From Fennellomyces sp. T-0311 (lineage: Eukaryota; Mucoromycota; Mucoromycetes; Mucorales; Lichtheimiaceae), in contig JALLLT010000027.1 of NCBI GenBank assembly GCA_025266875.1, positions 434,001 to 498,000 on the forward strand: 64,000 nucleotides of DNA, read 5' to 3'. Under the pieces are notes generated by a model, which did no database searches, was not told the DNA's origin, and saw only the letters and a program-made list of their open reading frames with translations. The position numbers and the translations under genes are program-made. Position 1 is the stretch's first letter; each line of letters begins with the position of its first letter. Shown piece after piece: positions 11,046 to 23,646 of this stretch.

Positions 11046-11483
11046 CTACATAAAGCGCTTGATGTCTTCCAAGGTAGGGCAAGGATCTCGGCTACACGAC
11101 GAGGTTTCTGAGGAAAACTCTTCCTTGGGATCTGGCCTGTTGCGAGTTGGCAGTGGTTGGGTGCGCCATTTGATACGCATAATTTCCTGGTCTGTCTTTT
11201 GAATGAGATCCTCATTGGTGGAAAGATAGGGGTGGCCAATGCGCTTGACGTAGCCTCTAATGATTTTATAGCGTACGCGCTTGTTAAGTCCGGGAGCTAT
11301 GTACATGTGCAAGCTCATGGCGAAGCGTTGGGCAAGGGACATTCTTGCTCTGTGCAAATTGAGTTTATCCATGTTTTGGGAATGTTTGATTCTATCCACA
11401 AAGCCAAAGAGTTTATCAATTGCCATGTTATGAAAATCGGGGAGTCCGTTTACTGGGTTCTTGATAAAAACGTTGGGGTTCAT
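11046..11483 (-). CDS. Unrecognised 145-residue frame, possibly mobile-element derived
   Basis: A single open frame starts at an ATG at 11483. It reads as a soluble, mixed-charge protein (for example GLPDFHNMAIDKLFGFVDRI and KRIGHPYLSTNEDLI) with a polar tail rich in Ser and Pro. The frame also stays open a little upstream of the ATG, so it may be part of a longer coding region. I do not recognise the family. It lies between two TNP2 transposase fragments on the same strand, so it may be an internal or captured segment of that element or an independent remnant. There is no evidence of splicing or expression in the sequence. Confidence 0.3.
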   Translation of the reverse strand: MNPNVFIKNPVNGLPDFHNMAIDKLFGFVDRIKHSQNMDKLNLHRARMSLAQRFAMSLHMYIAPGLNKRVRYKIIRGYVKRIGHPYLSTNEDLIQKTDQEIMRIKWRTQPLPTRNRPDPKEEFSSETSSCSRDPCPTLEDIKRFM

Positions 11484-12154
11484 TGCTTGTTTGTTGATGG
11501 GGATTCTTCTGTGTATTGATCTTTTTTTTATACATAGTTTTCAGATAGAGGAATTTTGTATTGACGTCTAAGACCCCGTTTCACGTAGGCCCTTTTTATG
11601 AATCTCCTCTTCGTGAATCTCCTGTATGTACGGTTCGCACATACTGTGACGCTTGTTTAATCAGTTGGTTGAAGTGGTTCTGTGTCGAAGCTCCGTTTCG
11701 TGAACCTCCTGTTTATGGAGATTCTGCAGTTGAATTTGACACATTTGGTAACTTTGTGTAACCATTTGTTTGATGTATATCTTCTCTTTGGAAGTGGTTT
11801 GTTTGCAGGTATGATATATCCCCCCCCGAGATGTAAGGAAGTCAAAGTGTGTACTGGTACGAGATGATCTTGGGACTGAAGCAAAACTATGGTGCTTTTG
11901 GTAATCGACAGCACAGGGAAAGGACGAAAGTTTATGTAAGTCGCAAGTATGCGAGTATGGTGACACAATTTGACGGTTTTATTGGCCTGGTAAAGGCTTG
12001 GTAGAAAAAAAGTGTCTCCAGGGGCAGAGCGAGGAAGCCTGTGCACGCGGCACGAAAGAGAACGATGACCCACAAGGGTAATGGTACAGCAAAAGAGAGA
12101 GAGAAAGGAAAAGGAAAAAAGATTGTTGACCCAGAAGGCCGACAAGACAGAGAA

Positions 12155-13135
12155 CTACTGCTTATTGGCGCATGGCCAGAGGGTGGGGACCAGGCGGAGG
12201 TTGATAGTGTTGGAGAAGGGACTTTTTGATATGGACCCACACTGGGTCCGAGTTGTTGCCACGGTAATCGTGTTGCGCATGGGCACGGAAATCATGGACA
12301 ATGGCCTGGATGAGGGCACGGCGGGACCGGAACGAGATGTTGCGGTCTGTCGCAGATGCAAGTGGAGATGCATGTTTGGTGAGATGCACCGGGCATCGTA
12401 GTTCACCAGGATTCCGAGACAAAACTGGACTAGTTCTTCGTCCGCAGAAACAACCTCATCTTCGGTAATGGATGGCCTGACCAAACTACGACAGGCATCG
12501 ACAAAGTGCAGCCAGTTGCGAAATTTGTCATGAGGGAGGCGACCGTTCAGCACAATTGGCAAGTATATGGGACACCACGACTTCCAGTCATCCGCTGTCA
12601 TAAACACAAAGCCGTTTTTAATCTTCCAGTTCAGCGAGAGGTAGTCGGGAGGAGGTACAATAGTGTCAGCGTTCTTCTGCATTTGCCGCAAGTCTCTGGT
12701 TGTCAAGTTCCGGTCAGAGAGCCATTTCTTGGCTATACACCTCGCTGTGCCAAGAAACAAATTGTGCATCGGGTCAACGGTTATACAGCGAACTGGATCG
12801 AAGAAGTGCAGGTGATGGAGTTCAAAGTATCTAACAGAGTAAAAAGATATCTCCAATAGTGAGTAGATTGAGAAATAGGGGTAATTTGACATGATTAAAT
12901 TTTGGGCGCACATATCAGTTTCGGTGTCACAACGCGTCAGGACATTGAGGAACCAGGGATTGACGTCATAGCCAGGATAGTCGATGCGGCCTGTATCCGG
13001 AAATGTGGTAAGCTGGCGACTTGCAAGAGAGGTAAATCCACTGACTTTTCGAACGGCAGGGATACCACAGGCAACGTTTAGAGGAGCGAATTGGTAGCAC
13101 CTAGTCGACGGTTGGGTTACGTTGACAAACAGCAC
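12155..13135 (-). pseudogene. Middle fragment of a TNP2-like (CACTA) transposase
   Basis: The open frame carries family hallmarks in order: IPAVRKVSGFTSLASRQ, a short cysteine-poor link, VRCITVDPMHNLFLGTAR (the DPMHN.. motif), KNGFVFMTADDWKSWCPIY, FRNWLHFVDACRSL and finally SPNMHLHLHLR. After that last motif (about 12340) the frame drifts into unrelated sequence, where intact relatives continue into a FERYNG segment. No start or N-terminal zinc-binding part is present above 13145. It is a broken copy of the family whose nearly full-length member lies at 23.6-26.9 kb. The last part (12155-12330) is probably not native transposase. Confidence 0.65.
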
Positions 13136-13144
13136 CTTACACTA

Positions 13145-16100
13145 AATAGCTCGAAAGTTATAATTTATTTTATTTTATGAAAGGTAATAGACCTGCTCCA
13201 AAACCCTTACACTAAGTAGTGAGCATTAGTGATATTATATAAGGGTTATTGAACCTGACACTATTGTTTGTCATCTGTGTCATTGAAGACGAATGAGTGA
13301 AAAGGCTGTATTGACTCGATTTCTAGTACGTTTAAGCTTTCTGAGTGAGGCGATTGTGCAAGACTAAAACATACTTTGGTTATCTTCTTGTTGGCAGATG
13401 CGGGTTTTTGGTGGAATCAGAAATCTATGGCAAAGGCTAATGGCTTTTACGTTCTACATAGTCTCCGCGTGACAATAATGGTTCCCTTGTAAAACACTTT
13501 AACATCTTTCGAAGAACACTGGATGATTTTGACAGTAATGAGGTATCTTTTATAAATGAGTTAAAATAAATTCATTGATCTTACTGGCAACTTCCTCTGC
13601 AGATCTGATTATCAAAAGGAAGTGAACACATGAATTTGATAGGAAACTAAGACTCAGAGTTCGACCACAAGGTACTCCCAAGCTTACCGGACAAGGCATG
13701 GAACGATTCTCCAGCATGTATATCCTGCGTGTCCAAAGTGCGAAAAACCTTTGTGAGAAGAGCAAGAGAGTACTTGACACATATTCTGAAAATCGACGCC
13801 AACTGTCGTCGCTTAAAAGATACGCCAAGCGCGTGAAGGAACTCCAGGCAGTGTTGTCATATAGCAGTTGTCACGGTCTCGGTAATTTCACGTTCATCCA
13901 TTGGGTACTACCGCCACAACCGATCAAGAGCGTAGTTTTTACCGGGTCATCAAACATCTCCTTTTGGGTTATCCATCAAAGTGAGAGATGGACAGCCATA
14001 TTTTCAAAACACGAGCGCATCTTTTCACTATTCGGTCTGTACCAACACTCTCTTGTTTTGAATAGCATTTTCAAAATATCCATTTGGAATGGTAAATACT
14101 GCGGTATGTAAAAGGCCCCACAGAATTAAGCCAATAATCATTGCTTAGGGGTGACGTGATTGTACAAAGCTGACAGGTTACCTACTTCTCAGAACCCCTT
14201 TCCCACTCGACGACCTCATGTTTCGCTGATGGGGTCGGATTCCATAAACACTGGCACGATGGATGTATAGTGCGTAATATTTAAGGCTTTGGAGGATAAT
14301 GCGCAGCACACACATGGAAATGCCTTGAAGACTCTCGAAGTGCTCATCGCCATTGTCATGCTCAAGGCTTACACATAATGCAATGATAGCTTCTCAACTT
14401 TGACGTGTTTCAAGGCTTTGTGCATCCATTCCACTAAACGAACTCTTACACTCTTCGTTCTTTACGTCGACTCAGCAAGGATTTTGTGTTAAAAAAAACA
14501 GCGAACAGCGATTATTCCATTTGGCTACTGTAAACGACACAATTGATGTCAAGTCTTCCAGATTATGACCCACTTGCAGGAAGGTAGCACAGCATGCCAG
14601 TATAACAGAGGAGTTCAGCGAGTCTCCAAAAGATCAGAAACAATAAAAAAGCTGAGTTGGATATTTTATTTAGATGACTTTATGCCTTCCAAAACCTTTC
14701 TAACAATTGTAACATTAGCCATTTTCAAAGCTACCAAAGGAAAGGTTATTTATAGTTCCATTACGTTCGTGCGTAACAAGATTTTACTAATGCTTATGAT
14801 GTTATGTACGTTTACTGAATTCTCCTAATACTTGATGATGTCTAACACTTAGCATGTTATACGAGAAACAAGATGAGCATGAGGCCTTAAATGCCAAATT
14901 ACGCGATCTGAATTGTACAGGGTGAAGACACTACCAGAAGTGCTTTCGAAGGTGGTAATATGTATATTACACTCAATATCCCACACGAAGATTTAGCTGG
15001 GGAACTGACGACGAGCCATAACATATACTTCCTGGTTAAACAATACTCCAGTTGTAATTTCTACACCGTTTCTCTCTATTGCCATACTTCACTATAAAGT
15101 ATCCTTTAACATTTGGCCAAGTGTAGCAATCCGAGCTTTATAATTTAAGCACAACAGTAATTCCAAACGTCGTAATCCGGCTACGATCGCGAAATCACCA
15201 ATTGCAAAAGTCTTTGTCTACAAAATATAGATAGACGGGTTGTGGAGCAACGGCACAGGCCCCAAGACATGACTGGCATTGTTAGGCTTTCCACCGAAAA
15301 TTGACCATGCAAGCGAGCTGCACTACTAGCGTACGATGCATGGTTCGTTGATATGCTCACCTCTTACAGACAGATTTAATATGCCGCACCAGTATTAAAA
15401 TAGTGAGATGCAAGAAATTCAGTAGCGCCATGTATTAAATACCGTCGGCCAAGCTTATATTCGAGCAGCGCCAAATGTAAGTTCATGCACCCAAGCATCA
15501 GGAAAATCCAATAGCGACTTCGCTGAGAACGGAGCGGAACAAGGACTATTTGATACAGAGTACATCGTTAAAAACAGTGTATAAAACAAACCACAAAGGT
15601 AGTGCCGACGACTAACCGACAGAACGTATCGTGATAATCCGGATACTATGGATGAAGTGCTTAGCTCACTAGAGAAGTTATATATGGAGGAAATAAGTCT
15701 TTTTCCTTGCTGTCGGCCATCGTTTGGCTTTAACATGGCACGCATGCCTTCTTGCTTTGCACAGTGATCCCAATAAGAAAATGCTGTTGTTCCCAAGTGG
15801 GATTTTTTCAGAGCTTCCATTCAGAAAAAGGCACCTCACATAGTTTTCTTATGCGTCCCGAAAGATGAAAATAATAATGTACTCCCGAATTAGAAATTCG
15901 GCATCTTCCCAATTCAAAAAATAAAGCCTTCCCAATTGCAAGGAAAAAATCCAGTAGCTGACAATTTAATCCACATAGTATGCTCGGAGCCTGGTAGCCG
16001 TGTCTGGATTGACATATGCAGAGATGTACCCGTAGTTGCGCCATTATTTGGGTCAATATTTCTGTCCAAAGTCAGTAAAGATAGGTCCTAATCGGTCAGT

Positions 16101-18097
16101 TCTCCGGTCTAACGCCAAGAACCCTCAGCCACATGTATAAGAAGGCCATTGCATATCTGACACCAAATACTAGACGAGGCACTATTATATACGCACCAGC
16201 CAAGAACTCACCATTGGTAAACCCAAGTGTACAGATGCGGTACAGATAAACTTACTTATACTGGTGAATTAACGCTTAGGCAAGCACCGCCAAAACAAAT
16301 TAATCATGTGCACGGACCAGCATCAGGAGGCGCCGAGTCAAAGATGTGCATGCGGAACCGGAAGTAGTACCCTTCCATGTTTTACTACTTTATCATGGAA
16401 CTTTTATGCTCCCATATTGACTTGAAAAACCGGTTGCCTAAAAAAGATATAAATATATTGGTTGCGAGACGTTGTGCAGCAGTAAACTTTGGTATTGCTC
16501 AAAGAGGTCCTTAGTATATACAGAGATGACAGTGGAACTGAAAAAAGTAAGAAGTTTACTTGAGAGACAGATATGGTATGGTTATATACAAGTATACTGC
16601 TCGTAGAATATCAAGTCAAAGTTTTATCGCTAAATGGTTTAGTCTTGATGCACTTATATTTTTTTATTACATCACAATGCATAATAGAACAGGGTGCACG
16701 GGCACATATCCGACGTGCTTGCATATGTCATGCATAGAAACTTTCAGCTGCCATTCAAGCTCATAACGAGCTTTTGATTTATAATATATCACGAGTGCTA
16801 CGTAGTATTATATTCCATATTGGTAATATTGTTATGCTGCATCTGCATAAGTTTCACCTTTTGAAGTTCACAGAATCTATGGAAAGATTGTGCGGGATAT
16901 GAATCTTCTTGGAAAAGAGAGCAACGCCCACACAACCTCCCAATCATTATTGCCAAACACATTTAAGAGTGTGCGGGAATAATAAATCAGCTTGGATTCC
17001 ACTTTGTCTGTTAATAGTTCATCTTTTAAGTACTATTTTATACTATATAATTGACATGAACCGGGTGACTGTTATACCATTGAAGACATATAGATGATTT
17101 GTTTGCATCCGTGCCAATGGTAATAGGGCAGTTTGTTGTGGTACATATTTGTAGTTTGTGATCGTTGTACGTGGTAATTTTATCTACTTAAGCTGTACGG
17201 CCCAGGGTACCGGGTTACCGTTTCCATCTAACATGTAGTTAAGGTTCGATAGTCTCAATCAAAATCAATGCAATTGGCTACGACATGATTCTATTGCTTA
17301 GTGTTTTGGAAGACTCATATGCTTTTGGACCTGTAACCAGCACAGAGAAAACTTCCTGCACTAAAAGATGATGTTCCATAGCTACCCTGGGCAATAGAGT
17401 TTATACTGATCAACCCATCGATAAGATTGCTACGGTAGAGAGATACAAAGTAATCGTGCGTTCGATTTTTCCAAACTATTTTTATCCTTTCAACTTTTAA
17501 ACGCAAGTACTGCTCTGTAATATATATATGCCCCTTGCATAGAACAACCGGTACCATATTTAGTATGTAAGTTAGTATTAAAGAAGTCCTTAGACTCGAT
17601 TTAAAGGCCGAGGCGTATGGTGGGTTCTTTAACGGATCAGATTCCTGGAACTATGGTTACCTTTTACATGGGAACGCCGAAGAAGCAGGTGCAGTACAAT
17701 TACTGCTTCATTGTTCATTGTCGTGTAGGGAGTGAGTTTAGCTTACGACAGAAAATTACTATCATGTTGATTTTATGTAATATACGTGCCGCAAGAAAAG
17801 ATTCCAACCATCTGTATCATCGCTCGTCAAACTTTATGGAAAAACTTGCGCCAAATCTAAATTGAGGTCCGCCGGATGTGTGTATTTTGGGATACGCGAA
17901 AAATTATTTTGGTCATTATAAAAGGTACACCGATTCCGGTAATGTATGCCCTGACCTTGCTGTTGTGCGACGTTGCCAAAATTGTTTGAAATTGGAAGAC
18001 CGTGCAGCGAAATAACAAAAAAAAAAGAACGAGACGCGGTTCCTGTGCTCTTTCTTTCACTCTTCCTCCCTTTTCAAACCCCTTTTTCATTCTAAAA
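13145..18097. other. Long AT-rich stretch with no supported gene
   Basis: About 5 kb in which all frames are short and lack domain signatures or consistent splice-joined coding. The longest (13698-14111 plus, 15455-15820 minus) show nothing recognisable. A short repeated TTACACTAA motif occurs at about 13138 and 13206. The stretch may be decayed transposon sequence. The last few hundred bases must hold the promoter and 5' UTR of the next gene. Confidence 0.4.
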
Positions 18098-20467
18098 ATG
18101 TCCTCGACATTTGATACGGATAATGTAACCGTATCCCTCTCCCGCCTCGCTTTGGCCAAGGCGATCAAGACCCCTGATGAGACTGATTCAGGAGCAGAGC
18201 CATGGACCAAGAGTGTAATCTTTCACCAATCGCACGTTTCTGATTCCATGCGTCATAGCATGTTGTTCCCAGGTGGACAGCGACAGCAACAGCAACGAGG
18301 ACATCACGCTCGACCTCATTCTCAAATGATGCGTTCTGATCAGCAGCCACATCACCCACGTCCTTCCTCTCGCCATTTGGATCACCAACAGCAACCACCT
18401 TACCCACAGCAACGCCGCAGAAGTCGGAGCAGTACACATATGCTAGACCAGTATAACCAGCATCCTAACCCCCAACAGCAGCAACATTACTCTCAACAGC
18501 AACAGCAACTTCATCATCCTCAACAGCAGCAACTACCGCAGCAGCATCAACAACCAATGCGTCGACCTCCCAGTAGCTACGAGATGTATGCGTCGTCACC
18601 CCAATCCAGTAACCATAGCAGTAGCCAAGGTCGTAGCAGTAGCCAAGGTCGTAGCAGTAGCCAAGGTCACAGCAGTAGCCAAGGTTCCCACCGCAGCCCA
18701 TCTTCCCAGGAACGCTCCGCGCCGTCGTCAGGTATGTTATGCAGTGTAAATGATAATATCACAAAAAATTCTCAAAATGCATAAATGAAACTTTTCCAGG
18801 ACCTCGCAAGGTTGTTGCTAGTGACAATGAGGACAGTGATGATGATGACAAGGTATCATCAGATTCTTCAGATGAAGAATCACAGCACACACCCGTGCCG
18901 CGGAAAGTTGCTTCCATCCAGATGCTCAACAAAGCACGAGCTACTCCGGTCACCATAACTCAGCAACCCAGCGATGGTGAGGATGACGACGACGAAAAGG
19001 ATGAGGATGAGAGTGTAAAGCAACACAGAGAAAAGAGCAGTCGGAACGTACATGGTAAGTGGCCCACGTTTCCCATACCACGTGTTTCAACGAAAAAAAA
19101 TGGACATGTTCCTAATTTATTCCCGCCCAGATGAATCCGATGAATCTGATGAAGATAATGACGATCGCATTATCTCGCAAAACTTTTCAGAGATGGCTGC
19201 TGTTCGACGACCTTCCGGTGATCTTTTGGATGATGATGCGCTGAAGGCACGCCGAATGTCTACCTTGCGACAACTTGAGCGAGGTCCAAGTATGCACAAG
19301 CGTTCTCGTTCCCATGGCGATTTGAACAAGATGGCCCAAGAGGTGGGGGCAGCTCCAGTGTCGCAAAACCCTTATGCAGAAACAACCGGTAAATCGGGAG
19401 CCATCGAACGTTGGCGAGAGACAATTGCGGAGGGAACGCCGACCAGCTCTCGACCATCATCTGCGCAGTCTCAACAGGAAGATGAGCCCGCTCAAGCACG
19501 CGCTTCAGTCGTACCTCCAGGTTATCGCCGAAATCGACGTTCTACTGTTGGCGAAATGGATATGATGGCATACCATATGCAACAGCAGCAACAAATGCAA
19601 TGGCAGATGCAACAAGCTGCTCAAATGCAACAAGCTGCTCAGATGCAACAGATGGCTCAGATTCAACAATACCAACAATACCAGTCGCTTCAACAACAGC
19701 AAGCTGCCATGATGATGCACCAACAGCAACAACAACAACAACAACAACAGCAGCAGCAGCAGCAGCATGCGAAGAACCCACCACCGAACCTTAACCCCAA
19801 CCGAAAGAGTGTATCTGCTATGGACCTCTTGGCCCAGTTGGAAAAGGAGAAAGAAGAATCGCGCATAAGACCATATAACCCCAAGACACGTGTTAGTGCG
19901 TCACCAAACACCACAATCGACAGTGGCCTCCTTGGACGATTACCAGCAAAGACTAGCCATAACCTTAGCTTCCAACAGGTTGAGCAGCAGGGTGGTTTAG
20001 ATCGCAACAAGTTCTTGATGCGCGCGAGTCGTAGCGACATGAATCTTTCATCCATGGGTCACAGCAACCAACAGCCTCGTCATCGCAGTCGTAGCCCTGG
20101 CCCCGAGAGAGCATTACGATCTTCCAGTGCACTGGACGTCAGCAATCTTGCCAACGCAGGAAAATCGAGAAGTCGTGTTTCCAGCACGGATGCACGACGA
20201 CGGTCGGAAATGATGAGAAGCGAGAGTGCCCCCAATGTTACCCCAAGTATGTCGACACCTATCAACCGCCAATCATTCATGCCAACGCCTGGTAATCCTA
20301 TGTATGGTCAATACTTGGTACCAATGGGTCAAGGCATGCCTATGCAGATGATGGGAGGAACACCAGGCATGATGACACCAAGCATGAGCTCTGGAAACAG
20401 ATCGGGAATGAACAGCAGCAAGCGTAGCACCGCGAACTGGTCCAACAATAGTTCAGGCTTTCGATAA
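18098..20467 (+). CDS. Gln-rich, intrinsically disordered protein of unknown function
   Basis: Three exons, 18098-18731, 18800-19054 and 19131-20467, give 741 residues. The start is the ATG of MSSTFDTDNVTVSLS, following a pyrimidine-rich leader. After a short ordered-looking N-terminus the protein is almost all low complexity: Gln/His/Pro tracts, four GRSSSQ/GHSSSQ hexapeptide repeats near 18620-18690, two acidic Ser/Asp/Glu patches, a Met/Gln helix-like segment, a long polyGln run near 19720-19768, and Ser/Arg-rich segments toward a Met/Gly/Pro tail. Possible short linear elements are MDLLAQLEKEKEESR and the RS-type stretches. No catalytic domain is seen. The composition fits a scaffold, RNA-granule or transcription-related protein, but that is only inference. 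Confidence 0.7.
18615..18686 (+). repeat. 18-bp coding tandem repeat (GRSSSQ units)
   Basis: Four near-identical copies of AGCAGTAGCCAAGGTCGT, with the last varying to CAC, encode Gly-Arg/His-Ser-Ser-Ser-Gln. This is a likely length-variable site in the protein. Confidence 0.8.
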
Positions 20468-21698
20468 TTTCATACCATTTTAGCTCGTAGTAGACCATTT
20501 TTATACATAGATTCACGCCCACCATGTACTTTTGATTATTCCTTATATAATTCACTTTTTTTTTGCATCGTTCTTTAATTATTACTAATCGCTTCCACTA
20601 TTTTGTTATGCTCAAAATATTGCTGCTGACTCATTACCAACCAATAATGACATAGAAGCATCGGAAGCTGAATGCTCTTAAGGAAGCAAGGTTACCTTAT
20701 GCAGCAGCTGTCATAATCATATATTAATTGCTTTACAGCTTTTTAGTCGCACCGACCACGGATTGATGTTGCACTGGTAACAGGATGCAAAGATTAAAGC
20801 GTATTTATCATTATTATTGCGAGTATAATTTTCGAATGAGACATCCTTTAGCCTTCTAAGAGTGTACATGCAGTCTTGTTAAAAAGGATATCGCTCCCCA
20901 TATCAACGCCGTTAATTTTCTTGCCACTTGAAAGAGAATACATATATAGCTGGAAATATTCTATGTAGTCAAACCTCGCTTTTTGCAACCTTTTGAAAGA
21001 ACTTGCCATTGAGACTTTTTTAAGAAACGCACCTCGCTTCTTGTAAAACATCTTTTCTCATGATAAAATCTCGGAGTAGTCCACTGTTGCGAAGGGGAGG
21101 TTTGACTGTATATATAGTATATCACTTCATAATACTTTTCCGGTGTTTCTCCCAGACCTTGGGTGCACGCAAGATACAGTCTTCGTAGCAATTTGGTTCC
21201 ACTTTGAGGCACGTCTTCTTGATACTCTTCAGAAAATTTTTTCTAGCTCAGGAAATCGTTTACGCTTACGATACTGTAAGGAAACGAGTAGACTTCGACC
21301 TGTGGAACTGGTGATGTATACATTTCTCAAGGCTCTATGATCCTCCTACAGAGTTTCTCTTCCCAGTTGTCATTACGTAGTGACGCAAACCTTGATGAAT
21401 AAAGGATAAGTCGGTTATGGAGCCAATACTACTGGGGGCAGCTCGCGTGTTCTCGTGTTCTAATCGCCTCATGCCCAACTGTATAGTTTTATATTTCCTC
21501 TTCCACTGATACCTGCATATATCTGTCTTACTCGAACTTGCACTGTGTTCCATCATTCCCATTTGTACCTAACGCCTTTCTATGTTCATGTTTCATTCTC
21601 CTTTTTATCTCACTCTCCATTGGTCACTATTCCAATGAGGCCCAGGTCAGCCACCAGCTATACCGGCAAAACAGCAACACCGATTGCCATTGAACAAA
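20468..21698. other. Gap between the Gln-rich gene and the CACTA element
   Basis: No coding segment recognised. Ends at the AAC target duplication of the CACTA transposon. Confidence 0.45.
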
Positions 21699-21701
21699 AA
21701 C
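21699..21701. repeat. Target-site duplication AAC, left
   Basis: AAC immediately precedes the CACTA end and equals the three bases following the TAGTG end at 27256-27258. Confidence 0.8.
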
Positions 21702-21717
21702 CACTATGGAAACGAAA
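21702..21717 (+). repeat. Left terminal inverted repeat of the CACTA element
   Basis: CACTATGGAAACGAAA; differs from the right end at one base (A against G at position 9). Confidence 0.88.
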
Positions 21718-22009
21718 TCTTTTTAGATCGTTTTAGCTCTTGTTGGTTCTGGTGCTTTTTAAGTCTGGTAATTCGATAGGGTCAAAAATTTCAAAAAGTA
21801 ACTCGATTTAAATAGATCAAAAAAGAATTGAAAGATTTTTTTATATTCGAACTATGAGTTTGTTTTCATAATCGTCATGATTTATTGTGATATAAAATAT
21901 TGTTGCTAGACTAAAATATACCGAGCTAAGCTAAGATATGTCATCATTGACTACTAACGGTTGCGATTCTATAAAAAAGCATTAAGTTAAACTGCCACTA
22001 CCGAAAATC

Positions 22010-23437
22010 TCACCTGCATGCGTACCATTTTGTTCTGACTTTTGTCTTTCCGCTTGCAGTCGCCTTTGTCTTCTTCGTATTTGTCGTGGACTTTGCTTTC
22101 TTCAAGCTTCCATTGTCCTTTGGCTTTTTCACTACCTTACCGCCTTTCACCCTTTCTGGCTCATCGGAATTGTTGACATCGTCACCTTGTTTACGCTTTG
22201 ATTTACGAGTGGTGTCGCCCGCTTTAGTGTTTTTGCCTTTGGATGCAGTCGGCGGCTCGGATGCAGTATCCGTGGGATGAGAATCGTCGTTGTCATTTCC
22301 TGTAGCACAGTTTTATGAAGAAGTATTGATCAGTTTGATGTACACATCCTACGTATGGGCTTCCTTACCGTGTCAGTTTCGCACAACGACCTCGGCCTAG
22401 CCCGCCTCCTCGTCCTCGACCACATCCTCAACCACGTCCTCGACTGTTCCCGCGACCTACACCTTTTCCTTTACCGACACTGTGGGAATCCTCTAGCACC
22501 TCATCTTCACTAGTATTGTCACTTGCATCGCCATTTGCACTTGCATCATCATTATCACTTGCATAATCGTTTTCACTTGCATCGTCACTTGTACACACAT
22601 TATCACTTTCACGTGCATCGTCACTTGCACTCACATCATCACCTGGTTTCTGACTAGCAACGCGTCTTTGTCCACGTCTGATAACCTGCTTACCCTTTGG
22701 AGGGCGATTCTTTAGCAGAGGCGTGTCACCGTTTGATTCCTCATCGGTTGAATCATCACTATGGCTATAAAACACGTTTTTACTCGTGCTAGCAATATAA
22801 CATTTAGATAGACATACTTGAGCACTTCCTCACCCGGAGGAGGCGATGGTGACATTTGCGCGCGTTTCGCTAGTTCGTCCTTGGCTCGCTGTGCCTTCTT
22901 CAGTGGACTCACATGATTGTTGTAACCCTGATGGAGTGCATGTTTCACTATGAAACTGCCTTCGCAACGGGAAAGGTCAAGCTTGAGAACTTTCAGTGCT
23001 CGGCGTTCAAAGCGTTCGATGGCCTTTTCCAATGGCACCTCAGGAAGATCATTCCAGTTGGTGGTGTCGGGGAGTCCAGCTTCTTTAACTTTCTGAACAA
23101 GATATCCCTTAGCAGCTCGCATGAGATGGATCGTAATATCGTCGCGTGTTGTTGCCACTTTCTCCTTTGGCACCTTGAATTCCTCCTCAAGGATTTGACT
23201 GATTACATCGTTGTTGATCACAGATGGCTTACTTATACGGTCTGTACATGGAGGTGTAGGACTTTGCTGAGGGAGTGTTTGAGTTGTAGCTGCTTTTAAC
23301 GCTTCAACGGATTGCTTCAGCACGTCAACCGTTTGTTTGACTACGTCAACTGATTGCTTCAAATCCAATAGGTGCTGTAGGATTTCGCGGCCAACATTTT
23401 CAGTCAAAGGCTCATCGCCTAGTAATAGATTAGTCAA
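22010..23437 (-). CDS. Accessory protein of the CACTA element (TNPA-position), probably damaged
   Basis: This gene is read away from the transposase. The first supported exon (23437 down to 22818) encodes heptad-like repeats (LKQSVDVVKQTVDVLKQSVE) followed by a helical domain with FKVPKEKVATTRDDITIHLM and CEGSFIVKHALHQGYNNHVS. A 53-bp intron (22765-22817) joins it to an exon of acidic Ser/Asp/Ala repeats (S-D-D-A-S units near 22520-22640) ending in an Arg-Gly run. A TGA at 22428-22430 interrupts that run. Beyond it an Arg-Gly frame and a lysine-rich tail (near 22010-22300) look like former coding sequence, but the phase across the last intron did not close for me. The frame is also open upstream of 23437 without an ATG, so the true start is unresolved. 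CACTA elements usually carry such a second DNA-binding protein; calling it that here is inference. Confidence 0.5.
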
Positions 23438-23646
23438 ATCTGGTTGAAGTAATTGCCATTTTCCATACCTGCAGCGGAGGGTATTATCGTCATGGTTGCG
23501 GATTCTTTTTATCTTGACGAGAAAAAAAAACCGTGATCTTATGCTGCGCGTTCAACCTTGATTTTTTTGCTAAAGTCACACTTTGAAGAACGCGTCGCTA
23601 AGTCCCCATAACCACAGTTCAACACTCTCCCCAGCTCTCGACTACC

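Noticed and set aside
13130..13260. CACTAAATAG and CACTAAGTAGTG strings that could be another CACTA end
   Set aside because: They do not continue into the ATGGxAACGAAA terminal sequence of the intact element and no partner end was found.
13698..14111. 137-residue plus-strand frame
   Set aside because: No domain, no homology I recognise, and its composition is not distinct from random translation of AT-rich DNA.
19505..19784. Minus-strand polyLeu and Val/Ala frames
   Set aside because: Complement of the polyGln region of the plus-strand gene.
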